In this document: positions 10,722-22,741 of the stretch, piece by piece
Position numbering within the stretch: the stretch's first letter is position 1
Layout: each line of letters opens with the position of its first letter
Assembly (NCBI GenBank): GCA_963383645.1
Contig: OY726573.1
Coordinates: 21,728,345 to 21,792,344, forward strand
Direction: 5' to 3'
Length of the DNA stretch: 64,000 nucleotides
Source: Muscardinus avellanarius
Lineage: Eukaryota > Chordata > Mammalia > Rodentia > Gliridae
Made by a program: the position numbers and the translations under genes
The notes under the pieces: model-generated
The model's input: only the letters and a program-made list of their open reading frames with translations
Database searches by the model: none
Told to the model about the DNA's origin: nothing

Positions 10722-10890
10722 GGATTGAACCCAGGGGTTCTCTACCACTGAGACATACCCTCAACCCTTTTAATTTTTTTGGGGGGGCCATGAGCTCCCT
10801 AAATTGTGTTGGCTAACCTGGAATTTGTAATCCTCCCATCTCAGCCTCCCAAGTGCTGGAATTATAGGCACACACTGCCATGCTCAGTAT
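10512..10890 (-). mobile_element. Two old minus SINEs separated by (TG)n
   Basis: Copies at 10512-10668 and 10715-10890, with a TG repeat at 10677-10714. Both are diverged, with shortened linkers. Confidence 0.75.
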
Positions 10891-10911
10891 ACATAAATAT
10901 TTAGTGAGAAC

Positions 10912-11129
10912 TTTTTTTTTTTTTTTGAGGTACTAGGGATTGAACCCAGGGGCATTCTACCTCCAAGCTAAATTCCCAGTCCTATTTTTTATTCTTTATT
11001 TTGAAATAGGGTCTTACTGAGTTGCAAAGGACCTTATTAGTTAGCTGAGACTGGCCGCGAACCTGCAATCCTCCTGTCTCAGCCTCCCAAGTACTAGAAT
11101 TATAAGCATGTGCCACCACACCTGGCTGT
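10912..11129 (-). mobile_element. SINE type I, full length
   Basis: Poly(T), tail, linker TTATTCTTTATTTTGAAAT and head ending GTGCCACCACACCTGGC. Confidence 0.87.
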
Positions 11130-11210
11130 GTTCTTAATTTTAAAGGATTTAAGGAATTATTTAGGTAGATGTTAATAGCAAGGAACAATATAGGTAGAAA
11201 CATACTATAA

Positions 11211-11394
11211 ACTGGATGTGATGCCAGTTCCTAGAAGGCTGAGACAGGAAGATCACAGGTTTGAGGCCAGCCTCAGCAACTTAGCAAGACCCTGTTTCAA
11301 AATAAATAATAAGAAAAAGGGATGGGGTATAGCTTGGAAATAGAATGCCACTGGGTTTAATCCCAAGCACCTCCCTCAAAAAAAAAAAAAAAAG
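11211..11394 (+). mobile_element. SINE, old, deletion in head
   Basis: The head lacks the TGTAATCCC region, the linker is AATAAATAATAAGAAAAAGG, and it ends in a 16-nt A run. Confidence 0.8.
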
Positions 11395-12086
11395 CTATGG
11401 CATAGACAATGCAAGAAGTAGTTGTTTCTGAGATTTCCAGCCAAGAGTCTACTATCTTTAGGTTATCTTGGATCATGGTACAAGACATGTAATGGTACAA
11501 GCTGTGTAATCAGTCATTTGGAACTGAGGATTCATCACAAAAGTAGACTGATTTGGGCTTTTGCTCTGGCCCAAGCTTAGAAGTGAATCCCTCAAATAGT
11601 TCTCCTCTGCTTTATTTTATGTATTGGCTAAGGTTGACTCACCCTAAAGTCATGCCTTCCATCATTCTGGGAAGCTTTCTGAGCCAAATCTAGCTTGGCT
11701 TAGGAATAAGTTATGCTTTGTGTTGTAACCATTGGTAATAAGTCTTGTTCTTCTCCTTTACACACACAGTAGGACTGCAGTTCCTGAAGCATGAAGGAAA
11801 GAGAAATTGGGATAAATTTTCCTATGAATTTGCATTTTTCTGAGGTGTATCTTTCTTGGTGAAGATGCTGAAACCTTATTCTAGCTAATGAAATTTTCAG
11901 CTAACTTGTGCTGCAATTCTCTGAACTGCTAGGTCCTAATTTGTAAAGCAAACTATGTTGAGGCAGTTGACATTCTCTTTGAGGAATTTTTTTTGGCAGG
12001 TTTTCCTTTTAGACTTCTGGACAGATCTGTAAAACAGTGTGGCTTTTAAAATACTTACAAGTGACATATGTTAAAAGACCAAATAA
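11395..12086. other. SINE-free intronic island
   Basis: About 690 bp of unique-looking sequence; no gene supported. Confidence 0.45.
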
Positions 12087-12307
12087 AGTTGGGTGTAGTA
12101 GCGCACACTTCTAACCCCAGCATTTGAGAGGCTGAGACAGGAGAATCGTGGTTCACAGCCAGCCTCAGCTACTTAGGCCCTTTGCAACTCAGTGACACCC
12201 TGTTTCAAAATAAAGACTAAAAAATAGGGCTGGAGGTGTAGCTCAGAGGTAGAATGCCCCTGAGTTTCACCTCTAGTACCGCAAAACAAACAAACAAACA
12301 AAAAACC
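12087..12307 (+). mobile_element. SINE type I, full length
   Basis: Head (TTGGGTGTAGTAGCGCACAC), linker, tail with GCTCAGAGGTAGAATGCCCC and (CAAA)n end. Confidence 0.87.
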
Positions 12308-12640
12308 CAGAAGGTTGAATAAAGCACTAATGGATGCCCTTAGTTTCTTGAGAAGCTGTCCCTTTGTGATCATTGCAGACTAGAAGCTGGACCTGCTAGA
12401 TTACATTCCTAAATTTCTTTTTATTTCCATGAACAATTTTTTAATTCCTTTCCTGGTTTCTGCATTTATAAAATAGGGCTAGATTTAGGATTGTAATACC
12501 AGTGTATCTTTTTGCACCTAAGTCAACCCCAAACTTTTAGCACATCTTCATATCTACCTCCTCATAGTTACATTTTTGGTGGAGGGTTATAATATAAGGC
12601 AAAGGGAAGTAGCTATGCAGAAAAGGCTGGTTTTTTTGTT
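12308..12640. other. Intronic sequence, nothing recognised
   Basis: AT-rich unique sequence leading into a (GTTT)n tract. Confidence 0.45.
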
Positions 12641-12739
12641 ATTGTTGTTTTGTTTTTTGTTTGTTTGTTTGTTTGTTTTTGGTGGTACTGGGGTTCCTGG
12701 AAACCCTTCTACTTCCGGGCTACACTCCCAGACCTAATA

Positions 12740-12770
<31 letters not shown>

Positions 12771-12876
12771 GGAAACAGGGTCTCTTAAGCCAGCGAGGCT
12801 GGCTTTGAACCTGCGTGATCCTCCTGTCTCCGCCACCCAAGCATGGGGATTACAAACGTGCGTCACCACGCCCAGC
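12641..12876 (-). mobile_element. SINE type II with (TA)n in linker
   Basis: (GTTT)n stands in for the T tail, then TGGGGTTCCTGGAAACCC. A TA repeat at 12736-12762 replaces most of the linker. The head contains GCCAGCGAGGCTGGC. Confidence 0.87.
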
Positions 12877-12932
12877 GAAAAGGCTGTTTTTTAAAATTTT
12901 TATTTTAAAATTATTTAAGATTATTACAGTGT

Positions 12933-13602
12933 ATTTTTTTTTCTTTTTTTTTGTGGCATTGGGATAGAACCCAGAGGCTTTCTACCTCTGGTCTACACTC
13001 CCAGTCCTATTTTTTTTCTTCCCCCTTGGGTCTGGGGATAGAACCCAGAGGCATTCGACCTCTGAGCTATACCCCCTGCCCTATTTTTTATTCTTTATTT
13101 TGAAACCAGGTCTCACTGAGTTGCGGAGGGCCTCACTAAGTAGCTGAGGCTGTCCACAAACCGTGATCCTCTGGTCTTAGCCTCCTGAATGCTGGGATTA
13201 CAAGCATGTGCCACCGTGCCCAGCTCCAGATCTATTTTATATTTTATTTGAAAACAGGGGCCGGGCGTGGTGGCGCACGCTTGTAATTCCCGCGCTTGGG
13301 AGGCTGAGACAGGAGGATCGCACAGGTTCGAAGCCAGCCTCAGCTACTTAGTGAGGCTTTCAGCAACCTAGTGAGACCCTGTTTCCAAATAAAAATATAA
13401 AAAAGGTCTGGGAGTATAGCCCGGAGGTAGAAAGCCTCTGGGTTCCACCCCCAGTACCACCAAAAAAAAAAAAAAAGAAAACAGGGTCTCACTAAGTTGC
13501 TGAGAACCTCACTAAGTAGCTGAGGCTGGCTTTGAACTTACGCAATCCTCCTGTCTCAGCCTCCCAATTACTAGGATTACAAGTGTGCGCCACCACGCCG
13601 GC
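12933..13602. mobile_element. Minus SINE carrying two nested SINE insertions
   Basis: Outer copy pieces: tail 12933-13017, linker 13228-13259, head 13487-13602. The first insert is a minus type III-like SINE (13029-13227). The second is a plus type IIb SINE (13260-13476) flanked by GAAAACAGGG at 13250-13259 and 13477-13486, a clear 10-bp target-site duplication. Confidence 0.85.
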
Positions 13603-14759
13603 ATTACAGTGTAATATATGTAGAGAAAAGTATACATATATGCAGGAAAAAGCCATGTAGAGTGGCATCTTGTCATAAACTAAATGCACTTGTGGGGGGT
13701 TTAAATTTTATTTTATGTGTATCACTTTCATTCTTTTAACTCCAAGCTCAAATAGTCCCTGTATTTAAAGTTAACAATGACAGGGGTGGAGCCTGTAAGT
13801 AATTCAGTAAGAAGTTAATTCTCATGCGTTCTTTGCTTCCTGATATGCCTGCTAAGATTGATTTTCATTGTTGAGAAAGAATAAGAGTGTAGGGAGAGCT
13901 TAGAAGATATAGAATTGGATTAAAGGTAAGAAATTCAAAGGCATTTGGTGCATTATTTGAATTGATAGTTTGGGCCTGGGTAGCAGCATAGAAAAAAACA
14001 AGGCTGACCAAAAAATTTAAAAAGTCTGGCAGCAGGCCTAGCCTCTAGTCACAGTGAAACTGAGTCTTGCAACAGCAGTGCTGTGGTTCTCAGCCTCAAT
14101 CTTGAACTGTCTGGCTATTGGGGGGAAAAGTGACCTCAGGGCTTGCCTGCTCCTGAACACACTTGCTTCAGGTGAGGTTTGGAATCCCAGAAGTTTTACC
14201 TTTCTAACCTTGTCTTTGGTGTCAAGAAACATGCCAGGCAGCACCAGGGCATGTTGTTGTCCTTATATAATCTATTTTTATTGTAATGTTTTTCTTCTCT
14301 TTCTGCTGTTAGCTGCCAGTGAGGTAGTGTTGCCTCTGTTGATAAAGAGCAGATACAGAAGTTCACATCCAAACCTGAATAGCCATTTTTAACTTGAAAC
14401 ACTTTTCCTAGGAGTTCATGCACCAGAATCCTTCCCTTATTTGGTGCCTTGCTTAAATCTGAAGCTTGCACAAGGTTGCCAGAGCGCCCTGTGTGCTGGT
14501 TATTTACGTTTTGGTGGTCACACAGAGTAGTTCGTGAAGTCATTTTTGTTACCGCATCTGCCTTAAACTGAAGCTTCACTTTCCTTTAGGTTCATAGATG
14601 AGTTCTTGCCCCTCACTTTTCTGAGAAATTCAGGTATTTCCTGTATTGTGGCAGGTAGGTAGGAAGAGATTATGTTATTAGTTTTTTTTTTCTTCTGGGG
14701 TATATTTACTTGCTTGGTGATAGTGTGTGAATATACTTATATTCTTTGATTCTTTTTAT
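13603..14759. other. SINE-free intronic island (~1.15 kb)
   Basis: No recognisable repeat. Overlapping short frames at 14038-14579 on both strands resemble nothing I know and lack convincing splice pairs. Could hold regulatory sequence, but nothing specific is visible. Confidence 0.45.
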
Positions 14760-15167
14760 TGGAGGGAGCATTAGGTATTGAATCCAGGGGCATTTTACCT
14801 CCAAGCTAAATCCCCAATCATATTTTTATTTTTGTTTTGAAACAGGATCTCGATAGGTTGCTGAGAATCTCCCGAAGTTGCAGAGACTGGTGGTAAACCT
14901 TTGATCCTTCTGTCTCAGCCTCTCAAAGTACAGGGATTACAAGCATATGCCATCAATCCTTTTTTTTCTTTTTTTTTCGGTATGGAACCCAGGGACATTC
15001 TACCCCCAAGCTACACACCCAGCCCTATTTTTTTATTTTATTTTGAAACAGGGTCTGACTGAATTGCAAAGGACCTCATTAAGTAGCTGAGGCTGTCTGC
15101 CAACTGCAGTCCTCCTGTCTCAGCCTCCCAAATGCTGGGATTACAAGCATGAGCCACCACACCCGGC

Positions 15168-15198
<31 letters not shown>

Positions 15199-15385
15199 CA
15201 GCACCAGGGATGGAACCCAGGGGCATTGTACCTCCGAGCTACTCTCCTAGCCCTATTTTTTAAACAGGGTATCACTGAGTTGCAAAGGGCCTCACTAAGT
15301 AGCTGAGGTTATCTGCAAACCATGATCCTCCTGTCTTAGTTTCCTAAATGCTGAGATTACAAGCATGTGCTACAACACCTGGCAA
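14760..15385 (-). mobile_element. Three consecutive minus SINEs
   Basis: Copies at 14760-14958, 14959-15170 and 15171-15385, each starting with poly(T) and ending near a GCCACCACACCCGG-type head start. The first is the most diverged. Confidence 0.83.
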
Positions 15386-15395
15386 TGCCCAGTTT

Positions 15396-15463
<68 letters not shown>

Positions 15464-15492
15464 CCTCCCTCCCTCCCTCCCTCCCTCCCTCC

Positions 15493-15583
<91 letters not shown>

Positions 15584-15594
15584 TCTCTCTCTCG
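15396..15594. repeat. ~200-bp (TC)n microsatellite with (CCCT)n core
   Basis: TC repeats are interrupted at about 15459-15494 by CCCT units. It lies at the 3' (T-rich) end of the minus SINE at 15595. The repeat is open in all forward frames, which is a composition artefact. Confidence 0.96.
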
Positions 15595-15952
15595 TACCGA
15601 GGATGGAAGACAGGACCCTTCTACCTATGGACTACACCCTCAGACTTGTTTTATTTTTTACTTGAAAACAGGGTCTCTAGCTGAGCATGGTGATGCACGC
15701 TTGTAATCCCCGCGTTTGGGAGGCTGAGACAGGAGGATTGCACAGATTTGAAGCCACCCTCAGCAGCTTAGTGAGGCTCAGAGGTAGAAGGACCCTGGGT
15801 TCCATCCCTAGTACCAAAAAAAAAAAGGTCTTACTATGTTGGTGAGATTCTCACTCAGTTGCTGAGGCTGCTATGAACCTGGGATCCTCCTGTCTCAGCT
15901 ACTCAAGTACCAAAGTACCAGGATTACAAGCATGTACCACTGTGCTGGGCTT
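15595..15952. mobile_element. Minus SINE split by a plus SINE
   Basis: Minus tail and linker at 15595-15677, plus SINE at 15678-15827 (its linker is deleted so that head joins tail), and minus head remainder at 15828-15952. Confidence 0.78.
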
Positions 15953-16415
15953 TTCATTGTTTCTTGAAGAATACTTAAATGTTATTTTTATTAGTTTTAT
16001 TGTTACTCTTTTTTTTTTTTTTTTTTTACTGCCATGTAAAACAGAGATTTATTCACTGTTAGGTTTTCTCTTTATTTGCTGGCATTCTTTAGTACTTCTA
16101 ACAACTTCTATTGGTAGAACGGAACTGGAAATACCTACTTCTCTTAATTTGCAAAACTTCAAAGTTGGTTTGGCCTGGTGGTTGGTTAGTGAATGACATC
16201 AGGAACCATTGATTGGTTTGTGTATGAGGTTACTTTTAGCTTTTGGACTTTATGCAAACATCCTCAGTTTCTCATTTGTAACATAGAAATAGCAGTAGCA
16301 ATTACCTTAAAAGGTGGTTGTAAGGTTAAATGAGTTAGTAGATGTAAAGTGTGTAGAGTATCACCTTGTGCATAAAAAAATGCTATAGGAGGGAAAAAAA
16401 GAAAATACTATTGAC
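15953..16415. other. Intronic sequence, nothing recognised
   Basis: Unique-looking except for a T run at 16010-16027. Confidence 0.45.
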
Positions 16416-16417
16416 TT

Positions 16418-16683
16418 TTTTTTTTTTCCCCAGTACTGGGGATTAAACCCATATGGACGTTCTACCTCCGAGCTAAATACTGCGGGTCTGGGGATGGAAC
16501 CCAGAGGCATTTGACCTCCGAGCTACATCCCCTGCCCTATTTTTTATTCTTTGTTTTGAAACAGGGTCTCACTAAGTTGCGGAGGGCCTCACTAAGTAGC
16601 TGAGGCTGTCCGCTAACCGAGATCCTCCAGGTCTCAGCCTTCTGAATGCTGAGATTTTAAGTGTGCATCACCATGCACGGCCC
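16418..16683 (-). mobile_element. Tail fragment plus a type III SINE
   Basis: Minus tail at 16418-16482, then a complete minus type III-like copy at 16483-16683 starting GCGGGTCTGGGGATGG. Confidence 0.82.
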
Positions 16684-16705
16684 CAGTCATATATTTTTAT
16701 TCTTT

Positions 16706-16809
16706 TTTTTTTTTTTTTGGGCGGTACTGAAGATTAAACCCAGGGCATCTTACCTCTGAGCCACACACCTCAGCTTATTTTTTATTTACTTTTATTTATT
16801 TTTATTTTT

Positions 16810-16849
<40 letters not shown>

Positions 16850-16915
16850 TTATTGTGGGTCTGGTGATGGAACTCATGGGCATTTGACCTCTGAGCTACA
16901 TTCCCTGCCCTATTT

Positions 16916-16967
<52 letters not shown>

Positions 16968-17833
16968 TTTTTCTTTCTTTCTGTGTTACTGGGGGTGGAA
17001 CCCAGAGGCTTTCTACCTCCGGGCTATACTCCCAGACCTTTTTTATATTTTATTTGGAAACAGGGTCTCACTAAGTTGCTGAGAGCCTCACTAAGTAGCT
17101 GAGGCTGGCTTTGAACCCGTGTGATCCTCCTGTCTCAGCCTCCCAAACGTGGGGATTACAAGCATGCGCCACCACGCCCGGCTCTTATTCTTTATTTTGA
17201 AACAGGGCCTCACTAAGTTGCGGAGGGTCTCACTAAGTAGCTGAGGCTGTCTTCCAACCGTGATCCTCCTGTCTCAGCCTCCTGAATGCTGGGATTATAA
17301 GATGCACCACCATGCCTGGCTCCCTATTTTTTATTTTGAAACAGGATCTCACTGAGTTGTAAAGGGCTTCACCAAGTACCTGAGGCTGTCCTCGAACCAC
17401 AGTCCTCGGTCTCAGCCTTCCAAATGCTGGGATTACAAGTGTGGGCACCATGCCTGGCTATTTTTTTTATTCTTTATTTTGAAACAGGGTCTCTCTGGGT
17501 ATGGTGATGCATGCTTATAATCTCAGCATTTGGGAGGCTGAGATAGGAGGATCATGGTTCACAGTCAGCCTCAGTGACTACTACTACAGTCCTCTTTCAA
17601 AATAAAGAATAAAAAATAGGGCTGGGGTGTAGCTCAGAAATAGAATGTCCCTGGGTTCCACCCCCAGTACTCAAAAAAAAAAAAAAAAAAAGAAAAGAAA
17701 AAAAAAAAGAAATAAGGTCTCACTAAGTTACAGAGGGCCTCACTAAGTAGCTGAGGCAGGCCATGAACCTTGTTCTTTCTGTCTTAGCCTTCTAAGTACT
17801 GGGATTACAAGTGTTTGCCACCACGCCTGGCTA
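16706..17833. mobile_element. Dense SINE pile-up, nested
   Basis: Minus tail 16706-16790 and (TTTA)n 16790-16852; minus type III tail 16854-16916 with (CTTT)n to 16982; inserted minus type IIb-like copy 16983-17184; minus heads 17185-17323 and 17324-17459; a plus type I copy 17495-17711 splitting another minus head (17460-17494 and 17712-17833). Later tails and heads pair as outer and inner elements. Confidence 0.78.
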
Positions 17834-17847
17834 TAGAGATATTTTTG

Positions 17848-17960
17848 GTTTTGTCTTTGTGTGGTACTGGGGATGGAACCCAGGGTCATTCTACCTCCGA
17901 GCTACACCCCCATCCCTATTTTTTATGCCTCTGGGTTCCATCCCCAGCACTGGGGGGGAA
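17848..17960. mobile_element. Minus SINE tail joined to a plus SINE tail
   Basis: GGTACTGGGGATGGAACCC on the minus orientation runs through TATTTTTTAT straight into a plus tail (GCCTCTGGGTTCCATCCCC), a tail-to-tail inverted junction. Confidence 0.65.
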
Positions 17961-18011
17961 AAAATCCTAGTGTCCAAAGTGCACCTCTAGGTCAATTAAA
18001 TAAGAATGTCA

Positions 18012-18247
18012 CCAAGCATAGTAGCCCGCCCTTGTAATCCCAGTTCTTGGAAGGCTGAGACAAGAAGATCACAGGTTTGTGGCCCAGCCTTAGCTACTTA
18101 GGTTCTCTGTTACTTAGTAGGACCCTGTGTCAAAATAAAGAATAAAACATAGGGCTGGGGGCATAGCTCATAGGTCGAATGCCTCTAGGTTCAATCACCA
18201 GTACCAGTACTTTAAAAAAGAAAGAAAGAAAGAAAGAAAAGAAAGAA
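18012..18247 (+). mobile_element. SINE type I, full length
   Basis: Head, linker AAAATAAAGAATAAAACATAGG, tail and (GAAA)n end. Confidence 0.83.
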
Positions 18248-18282
18248 TAAAATGTTTGGAATAGAAGACAGGCATTGGTGGT

Positions 18283-18604
18283 TTTGTGTGTGTGGGGCAC
18301 TGGGGGCCTTCTACCAGGATAGATCTCTAACCTTATTTTTTTATTTGGAATTTGCTGAGAGCCTCACTAAGTTCCTTAGGCTATCCTGTGATCCCTCTTG
18401 TCTCAGCCTCCCAAGTGCTAGGACTACAGGCATGTACCATCACACCCAGCTGGACATTGGTATTTCTTAAGAATTCCTAGGCAGGGCATGCTAGCATACA
18501 CTTGTAATCCCAGTACTTTGCTGAGGTTGTCCTTGGACCTGCAATCCTCCTGTCTCAGCTTTCCAAGTACTGGAATTATAAGCATGTGTCACCATGCCTG
18601 GCTG
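18283..18604 (-). mobile_element. Old minus SINE and head fragments
   Basis: Minus copy 18283-18452, a short plus head fragment 18480-18520, and a minus head fragment 18520-18604. Confidence 0.65.
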
Positions 18605-18663
18605 CTGCTGCTGCTGCTTCTTCTTCTTCTTCTTCTTCTTCTTCTTCTTCTTCTTCTTCTTCT
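18603..18663. repeat. (TGC)n(TTC)n microsatellite
   Basis: Five TGC units then about 14 TTC units. Confidence 0.93.
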
Positions 18664-18728
18664 TTTTTTTAGCGACACTGGAGATGAAACCCAGGGGCAT
18701 TCTACCTTCAAGGTATACCCCCAGCCAT

Positions 18729-18779
<51 letters not shown>

Positions 18780-19122
18780 TGGTGGTACTGGGGGTGGAAC
18801 CTAGGGGCTTTTCTACCTCTTGGCTATATTCCCAGACCTATTTTATACTTAATTTGGAAACAGAATCTCACTAACTTGCTGAGAGCCCCACTAAGTAGCT
18901 GAAGCTATCTTTGAACCTGTGTGATCCTGTTATCTCAGTCTCCCAAGTTCTAGGATAACAAGTGTGTACCGCCACGCCCAACTTTTTATTCATTATTTGA
19001 AACAGGGTCTCAGTGAGTTGCAGAGGGCCTCACTAAGTAGATGAGGCTGGCTGTGAACCCGGATCCTCTTGTCTCAGCCTCCCAAATGCTGGGATTACAA
19101 GTATGCGCCACTAGGCCTGATG
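18664..19122 (-). mobile_element. Minus SINE with a nested type IIb-like SINE
   Basis: Outer tail 18664-18726, (ATTT)n 18727-18780, inserted copy 18781-18982, outer head 18983-19122. Confidence 0.8.
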
Positions 19123-19123
19123 C

Positions 19124-19328
19124 TTTTTTTTTTTTTTTTTTTTGGTGGTACTGGGTTTCCTGGAAACCCTTCTACCTCCAGATTACACGCCCAGACCTAT
19201 TTTTATATATTTTTTATTTGGAAACAGGGTCTCTTAACCCAGAAAGGCTGGCTTAGAACCAGCCCGATCATCCTGTCTCCTCCTCCCAAGCGCGGGGATT
19301 ACAAGGGTGCGCCACCACGCCTGTCTCG
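19124..19328 (-). mobile_element. SINE type II, full length
   Basis: Tail TGGGTTTCCTGGAAACCC, long AT linker, palindromic head region. Near-identical GGCCTGATGCTTTTT and GGCCTCATGCTTTTT flank it, so it sits in a T-rich target that was later hit by half-LINE copy B. Confidence 0.85.
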
Positions 19329-19329
19329 G

Positions 19330-19348
19330 CCTCATGCTTTTTTATTCT
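19330..19348 (-). repeat. Target-site duplication of copy B (3' side)
   Basis: CCTCATGCTTTTTTATTCT, identical to 22523-22541. Confidence 0.93.
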
Positions 19349-20422
19349 TTTTTTTAAATTTTTTTTTTTTATTGGTGCACTATATTCATACATCATAATG
19401 GAATAAAAAAAAAAAAACTTTTGTAGACATACATGCACACATCACCCAATTAGCCCCTACCCGATTCCCACCCCGTTCCCTCCCTATCTCTCCTTCCCAT
19501 GCTTGGCTTAGTGGTTGACATCTAGTATTATAGCAAATTATCCAAAATTAACAATGATAATCTCACATAACAGTTTCATTTGTCTGATACCAAGCTTTTG
19601 ATGACTTAAAGATAACATTTCAATATTTCTTTTTGCTTTCTTTCTTACCAGAGAATATTTTTTTCTTTTTTTTTTAGGTGAAACTATCATACATTTATTT
19701 ATTTATTTTTCAGAAAAAAATCTATCCTAATATGGAATATGGACTCTAGATACCCAATATGATCTTGAAAAAGAACAAAGCTAGAAGATGTATATTTTCT
19801 GATTTCAAACCATATAAAGCTACAATAATTGAAACAGTGTAGTACTGTTTTAAAGGCAGATATATAAACCATTGGAGTTAAATAAAAGCCTAGAGATAAA
19901 TTCTTCCATATATTGTCAAGTTATTTTTGACAAGGTTTCCACAAACATTTGGTGGAGGAAATAATAATCTTTTAACTAAATATTGTTGAAAAATAATAAT
20001 TATATGAAAAAGAATAAAATTGGACCCTTACCTAACACCATATACAAATATTAACTCAAAATAGATAAAAGACCTAAATATAAATCTTAATACTATAAAC
20101 TTTTAGAAGAAAATCTGGGTCATAAAACCTCACAACATTGAAATTGGCAGTGATTTCTTGGATATGATTTCAATGGCACAGGCAACAGAAGATTATACAA
20201 ACTCCCCCAAAAATAAAAAAAATATTGTATATCCAAAGACAATGTAAACAGAGTTAAAAGTTACTAATAGAATTTGATAAAATATTTCCAAATGCTATAT
20301 CTGAAGGTATACTAATATTCTAACTAGAAATCCTAAAAATTAGCAACAATAAAAGCAAACAATACAATTTAGAGATAGGTAAAAGACTAACATAAATAAT
20401 GAATCTCCACAGATAACCAATC

Positions 20423-21596
20423 TTAGTTGTCTGTTGGATGAAAAATCTTGTTTCTCTGGTTCTGGTGTGTGTTACCTAATTCTTCTTTATAGTTAATCAC
20501 TTTGAGTATTTTCTCTAGCGCTGGATTTGAAGACATAAATTCCTTCAGTTTCTGTTTGTCCTGAAAGCTTCTTATTTCCCCATCTAATTTTTTTTTTTTT
20601 GTGGTACTGGGGTTCCTGGAAGCCCTTCTACCTCCGGGCTACACTCCCAGACCTATTTTTACATTTTCATTTTTGGAAACAGGGTCTCCTAAGCCAGCAC
20701 GCGCGGCTGGCTTCGAACCTGCGCGATCCTCCTGTCTCCGCCTCCCAAGCGAAGGGATTACAAGCGTGCGCCACCACGCCCGGCTTCTCCATCTAATTTG
20801 ATAGAAAGTTTTGCTGGGTAGAAAATATTTGGCTGGAAGTTGTTTTCTTTCAGAGTTTGGAATATGTTACTCCAAGCCCTTCTGGCTCTCATGACTTGGT
20901 TTGGGAAGTCTGGAGTGATTCTAATTGGTTTGCCTCTGAATGTCACTTGGCCCTTTGTTTTTGTTGCCTTTAAGATTCTCTGCTTGGCTTCCACAGTGGT
21001 CATTTTGACAATTATGTGGCGTGGGGATCCTCTTCTCCGATCCTGTCTAAAGGGAGTTCTATAAGTTTCCTGGACCTGTGTATCGACCTCTTGCTCCGTG
21101 TTTGGAAAATTTTCTGCTATTACTTCCTTGAAGAGATTGTTGATCCCTTTGGTTTCACTTTCTTTTCCCTCCTCTATTCCAATTATTCTTAGTTTAGCTC
21201 TCTTAAAATGGACCCATATTTCTTCAATGTCATATTCCTGCTGTCGGATTTTTTTTTCTAAATTCGAAACTATGCGTTCATTTTTGGAATGATCATCTTC
21301 TAAGAGCGAGATTCTATTCTCTATGTGGTCTAATCGGTTGTTTGTACTTTGAATTGAGGCCTTTACTTCATTAATTGCATCCTTTATCTCTTTTTGGCTC
21401 TCTCTCTGAATTCTTTTCGAAACACCTCTATTATTTCTACAGTTATTTTCCTGATTTGATCTTCTAGAAATCTCTGAATTTCTGTTTTATCGGGTTCTGA
21501 TGTTGTGGGGTTGTGGGCATTCATTGCTCCAGTGTTATTCCTCTTTCCCATGATTTCGGAAGTTTGTGCCTTCTCTGGGTTCTTCCCTTGGGTCAC
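20423..21596 (-). pseudogene. L1-type ORF1 of copy B, broken by SINE and frameshifts
   Basis: Homologous to copy C ORF1 throughout. A SINE splits the C-terminal domain at 20591-20784. Two bases gained near 21408 shift the frame in the coiled coil, and the segment around 21250 also differs. Residual peptides include PRHIIVK-region remnants and ARRAWSNIFQTLKENNFQP. Confidence 0.87.
20591..20784 (-). mobile_element. SINE type II inserted in ORF1 of copy B
   Basis: Flanked by TTCCCCATCTAATTT (20576-20590) and TTCTCCATCTAATTT (20785-20799), a 15-bp target-site duplication with one change. It is one of the least diverged type II copies (head ends GCCACCACGCCCGG), so type II SINEs were active after copy B inserted. 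Confidence 0.93.
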
Positions 21597-22522
21597 TATG
21601 ACTTCACTTAAGGTGCTCTGGATCTCGAGTCTGTGGTATCTCAGACCCCACTACTCCTTTACTGGGTTGTATCGCAGAGTCTCAGACCCAGGGAGTCAAT
21701 AGAGGCTGCTTTAAACTATGGGGGGTGCCAGGTTGGGCGTTCTCCTATGGTGTGATATCTCTGCCACCGCCACTCCCCCACTGGGTCAAGTCCCTGGGAG
21801 TACAGTACTGGGATTTCTTCTCTAGGGGCCGCAATTTGACTCACTGTTGTTGAGTGCGCTGATGAAGCTGTAGTGGACTCAGTGAATTCGCTGCTGCTGC
21901 CGCTGGTGGCAATATGGCGCTGCTGCCATGCCCTTGGCCGTGAGGCTGGCGTATTTCTTCTCTGGTTTTGAGCTTCACTCTGAGTCCCTGAAAAGTGTGC
22001 TGAGCCCAGCCCCTGGGAGCTTTAGACGCTTCCTGCGCCAAAAAATCTGCCGAATTCCGCCTGGCCTTTCCGCAGCGGCTCACCTCGGCTTGCTGTCCAC
22101 CGCTCCTCTCTGGAGCCTGGTGGGCTGTTGAGTGCGTTGTTCTAGAGCCGCCTGGTGAATTCACCGCTGCCGCCGGCAGTAAGGCGCTGCTGCCGCATCC
22201 TCAGGCGTGAGACCGGCGTATCTCCTCTGTGGCTCTGAGCTTCATTCTAGGTCCCCCCTCCTCTCTGGAGCCTGGTGCTGCAAAAGAAGATGACGCCCGC
22301 TGCTCTGCCCCGCGGCTCCGGCTGCAGCACTGCAGTCTGGTTTCTTTCTGGTGTCTCGTTTTTCCAGCCCTCTTTTTCTCTGTCCCTTGTATTTACATTC
22401 TTTTGTTTCTCTGCTGATGGTGTTTTCTGGCTATGAAAGGCACTGATTTTGTGGTAATAGAGCTTAGTTGTTAGCGGGGCTCGTAAGCCCTGCTTTTCTC
22501 TGTCGTCATCTTCCCAGAAGTC

Positions 22523-22541
22523 CCTCATGCTTTTTTATTCT
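22523..22541 (-). repeat. Target-site duplication of copy B (5' side)
   Basis: Identical to 19330-19348; the element's 5' base pairs at 22522 directly abut it. Confidence 0.93.
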
Positions 22542-22647
22542 GAAACAGAGTCTCTATAAATTTTTGAGGCTGTTGTTGAAATTGGAATCCTCCTGTCTCA
22601 GCCTTCCAAATACTGGGATTATAGATATGGGCCACCATGTCTGATTC
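22542..22647 (-). mobile_element. SINE head, target of copy B
   Basis: GAAACAGAGTCTC through CCACCATGTCTGATTC: the head half of an old minus SINE whose linker was the insertion site of copy B. Confidence 0.75.
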
Positions 22648-22741
22648 AAATGTGTATTTTAATAGCTTTGTCAGTAGCCACTTGCTAAGTGTACATGTAC
22701 TAAGTGCCAAACACCATGCTAAGCCATTTAAAAATATTATT

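Larger units (their letters stand above)
19349..22522 (-). mobile_element. Half-LINE composite element, copy B (full length)
   Basis: The ~3.17-kb insertion is bounded by a perfect 19-bp target-site duplication and has a poly(T) start (3' tail). On its own strand: 5'UTR 22522-21597, ORF1 21596-20423 (interrupted), inverted ORF2 piece about 20422-19690, 3'UTR 19690-19377 and poly(A). Its 5'UTR keeps about 125 bp (22276-22400) missing from copy A. The target was an older minus SINE whose remainder continues at 22541. The target duplication encloses both the inverted ORF2 part and ORF1, so the composite inserted in one event. Confidence 0.92.

Noticed and set aside
15348..15706. Open frames of about 105-113 codons rich in Ser/Leu/Pro
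   Set aside because: They are translations of a (TC)n(CCCT)n microsatellite, open in every forward frame.
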